Source: JAWXCM01 sp034408745
Lineage (GTDB): Bacteria; Acidobacteriota; Terriglobia; Bryobacterales; Bryobacteraceae
Direction: 5' to 3'
NCBI GenBank assembly: GCA_034408745.1
Contig: JAWXCM010000442.1
Span: 1-8,492 of the forward strand
DNA: 8,492 bases
A program made the translations under genes and the position numbers. Positions 6,947-8,492 of this stretch are shown piece by piece; the first letter of the stretch is position 1; each line of letters begins with the position of its first letter. Under the pieces are notes generated by a model. It was not told the DNA's origin, ran no database searches, and was given only the letters and a program-made list of their open reading frames with translations.

Positions 6947-8397
6947 CACACCGTCGCAGGCGAGAACAGGAAGGCGGGTTCGCGCTGCTGATGGTCTTCG
7001 TCATGGCGGCGGGGATCGCGCTCGCCATCTATAACCAGCTACCCCGGAGCGCGTTCGAATCGGTTCGCGGCAAAGAGGAACTGGTGGTCGACCGCGCAGC
7101 GCAATACCATCGCGCCATCCAGCTCTACGTCGCCAAATACCAGAAATATCCCACCAATCTGGATGATCTGGAAAAAACTAACAACGTACGTTTTCTGAGA
7201 CGGCGGTACAAGAATCCGTTCACAGGCAAAGATGACTGGCGCCTGATCCACGTCGACAACATGGGCAAGCTCACGGACTCCCTGGTCGAGCAGAAGGAAG
7301 AGAAGAAGCCCAACCAGAACAACTTCATCACGGAAATGGCGGGAATCGGCCAGACATCGCTGGACGGCGACGCGGGCGGTGTCAATGTTGCATTGCGCAA
7401 GCGCCCCAGCGAGATGAGTCAGGGAGAAGGCGGAGCGGGAGGAACCGGACAGCCGGCGCTGGCACTTCCGTCCAGCGGTTTTCAGACGGGCAACGCTCAG
7501 CAGCCAGGCGTTCCGAACCCCATCGTCGACCCGAACCAGCAACAGCAGCAACAACAGCAGCCGCTGCTGCAGCCCGGTCAGCAGCCTGACCTGAAAGCGC
7601 TTTACCCGAACGGCGTGCCGCAGTATCCCGGTCAGCCGAATCCGAACATCAATCCCCAAACCGGTCGACCGTACCCAGCGGGTCAGCAGCCCGTCTACCC
7701 GACCCCCGGTGTGCCTCCGGCCCCGCAGCAGGCTCAGCAGCAAACGTATGGAATAATGGGGCCCGCGGGACAGCCCATCGGCTCGACGACATACCCTGGG
7801 CAGCAGCAGCAACAAACGCAATTCGGGCAGCTACAGCAGGCGCAACGCCCCAACCAGACGTATCCGACCCAGCCGGCTACCGGCCTTAGCAGCAACAACA
7901 CAGGCATGGGGCAGGGAACCCCGGGCAACGTGCTGAACATGATCAACGACGCCCTCACCAGGCCCAGCCCGAACATGCCGATGAACCTCGCGCCTGGGCT
8001 GCAGATCCTCGGCGGTCTGGCCGGAATCGCGCCGAAGAACGAAGGCCCCAGCATTCGCGTAGTCAACGAGCAAGCTAACTACAAGAAGTGGGAGTTCGTC
8101 TACGACATGCGCAAGGACAACCGCATGAAGCAGGCCCTCGGACAGCAGCAGCAAATGATGAACCGGCCCGGCGCCAATGGGATGGGCGGACCCGGCATGG
8201 GCGGACCCGGGATGGGCGGACCTGGAATGGGCGGACCGATGGGCAATCCGACGGGCAACTCCAGTCCTTTTGGCGGCCAGCCGCCCCAGCCCGGCGGCTT
8301 TCCGGGAGGCCAGATACCCTACGGCCCCGGAAGCCCGACGAGTGGACAGCAACCCAACTTCCCGCAGCCCTCGAACCCGTTCGGCGGCCGACGCTAA
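6943..8397 (+). CDS. GspG-like pseudopilin with long Q/P/G-rich tail
   Basis: The 484-residue product starts with a basic leader, then EGGFALLMVFVMAAGIALAI (10-29), which resembles a type III prepilin signal with possible cleavage between Gly12 and Phe13. Position +5 is Met17, not the usual Glu, as in some minor pseudopilins (GspK, PilX). Residues 43-103 look like the helix and loop of GspG relatives: GKEELVVDRAAQYHRAIQLY, then KYQKYPTNLDDLEKTNNVRF and NPFTGKDDWRLIH. From about 165 the chain becomes Gln/Pro/Gly/Asn-rich, with an 8-Gln run (199-206) and other Gln tracts. A short ordered block at about 330-392 (GLQILGGLAGIAP, later WEFVYD at 383-388) interrupts it before a Gly/Met/Pro-rich end with four GMGGP units. 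Classical GspG is about 140 residues, so the tail is exceptional. It overlaps the previous gene by four bases. A structural pseudopilin or a surface-exposed secreted protein are both possible; I cannot assign the tail a function. Confidence 0.75.
   Translation: MTHRRRREQEGGFALLMVFVMAAGIALAIYNQLPRSAFESVRGKEELVVDRAAQYHRAIQLYVAKYQKYPTNLDDLEKTNNVRFLRRRYKNPFTGKDDWRLIHVDNMGKLTDSLVEQKEEKKPNQNNFITEMAGIGQTSLDGDAGGVNVALRKRPSEMSQGEGGAGGTGQPALALPSSGFQTGNAQQPGVPNPIVDPNQQQQQQQQPLLQPGQQPDLKALYPNGVPQYPGQPNPNINPQTGRPYPAGQQPVYPTPGVPPAPQQAQQQTYGIMGPAGQPIGSTTYPGQQQQQTQFGQLQQAQRPNQTYPTQPATGLSSNNTGMGQGTPGNVLNMINDALTRPSPNMPMNLAPGLQILGGLAGIAPKNEGPSIRVVNEQANYKKWEFVYDMRKDNRMKQALGQQQQMMNRPGANGMGGPGMGGPGMGGPGMGGPMGNPTGNSSPFGGQPPQPGGFPGGQIPYGPGSPTSGQQPNFPQPSNPFGGRR
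7537..7560 (+). repeat. Eight-codon Gln run (CAG/CAA)
   Basis: Eight consecutive glutamine codons, mixing CAG and CAA, encode residues 199-206 of the pseudopilin-like protein. The mixed codons make it less prone to slippage than a pure CAG tract. Shorter Gln clusters follow near 7727-7743, 7801-7815 and 8143-8154. Confidence 0.85.
8179..8238 (+). repeat. Four tandem 15-base units encoding GMGGP
   Basis: Four in-frame 15-base units (8179, 8194, 8209, 8224) encode Gly-Met-Gly-Gly-Pro with no amino-acid change. They differ only at third codon positions (first Gly codon GGG/GGC/GGG/GGA; Pro codon CCC/CCC/CCT/CCG). A partial unit, ATGGGC, follows. A 15-base period keeps the frame, so copy number could vary without breaking the gene. 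Confidence 0.9.
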
Positions 8398-8492
8398 CCC
8401 AAGTTCGTCACGACATTGGTAGTTTCGAGCTTATTTGACCAAATCGCTGGAGGCAAGTCCTGTCGCCTCAATGGGAGTTTTTAAGACTGCGA
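8398..8492 (+). other. Intergenic end of window; possible next gene start
   Basis: After the TAA of the pseudopilin-like gene there are 95 bases without an assured feature. An ATG at 8471 opens a frame (MGVFKTA) that runs off the edge. A GGAGG at 8449-8453 is 17 bases before it, too far for a standard ribosome binding site. GAGGC (8450-8454) can pair with GCCTC (8465-8469) over a 10-base loop, followed 8 bases later by TTTTT. That is too weak and too spaced to call a terminator. TTGACC at 8435-8440 resembles a -35 box but has no good -10 partner. Confidence 0.35.

Noticed and set aside
7501..7870. CAG/CAA-rich stretch as a CRISPR-like or non-coding repeat array
   Set aside because: There is no regular repeat-spacer structure; the pattern is explained by Gln and Pro codons in one continuous reading frame.
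8435..8463. Possible promoter with TTGACC
   Set aside because: No acceptable -10 hexamer at 16-18 bases spacing, and -35-like hexamers occur by chance.
8450..8482. Possible rho-independent terminator (GAGGC/GCCTC stem followed by TTTTT)
   Set aside because: Five base pairs with a 10-base loop and an 8-base gap before the T run are too weak for a confident call.
8471..8492. Start of another gene (MGVFKTA)
   Set aside because: Only seven codons are visible and the purine-rich GGAGG is 17 bases upstream, so it is mentioned only as a possibility within the intergenic entry.

Overview
The window is GC-rich, gene-dense and read entirely from the + strand. It carries one compact gene cluster for the inner-membrane part of a type II secretion / type IV pilus-like machine, preceded by a LolA-family gene and by the 3' end of a PEP-CTERM-anchored HAF-repeat protein. 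The PEP-CTERM surface protein, the LolA gene joined to a mixed GspF/GspE/PilM/PilN/PilO set, and a GspG-like protein with a long Q/P/G-rich tail together suggest an Acidobacteriota genome, probably of the Solibacter/Bryobacter kind. That placement is inference from gene content and remembered family patterns, not from a search.

Layout: 1-596, 3' part of an exported HAF-repeat/PEP-CTERM protein whose reading frame runs off the left edge; 635-1306, periplasmic LolA-like carrier (start moved to a GTG that begins a clean signal peptide); 1315-2532, GspF/PilC platform protein; 2545-4164, GspE/PilB assembly ATPase; 4164-5066, PilM/GspL-cytoplasmic-like protein; 5063-5629, PilN-like; 5613-6227, PilO-like; 6224-6946, GspC/PilP-like bitopic protein with a C-terminal beta-rich domain; 6943-8397, pseudopilin-like protein with a roughly 300-residue low-complexity tail; 8398-8492, intergenic, possibly containing the start of another gene.

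From gspE onward each gene overlaps the next (1, 4, 17, 4 and 4 bases), and lolA, gspF and gspE are separated by only 8 and 12 bases, so lolA through the pseudopilin gene is very probably one transcript with translational coupling. In the expected machine the ATPase (GspE) sits on the cytoplasmic face and drives the membrane platform (GspF). The PilM-like protein would dock to the N-terminal peptide of PilN. PilN and PilO would pair through their coiled coils and ferredoxin-like domains, and the GspC/PilP-like protein would link this platform to an outer-membrane secretin. The secretin, prepilin peptidase, canonical major pilin and any PilT retraction ATPase are not in the window. The absence of PilT next to the ATPase fits secretion better than twitching, but the window is too small to decide.

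The least ordinary element is the last gene: a prepilin-like N-terminus without the usual Glu+5, a GspG-like helix and loop, then a long Gln/Pro/Gly-rich region with an 8-Gln run and four perfect GMGGP repeats around a short ordered block. I did not find CRISPR arrays, insertion sequences, tRNA or rRNA genes.
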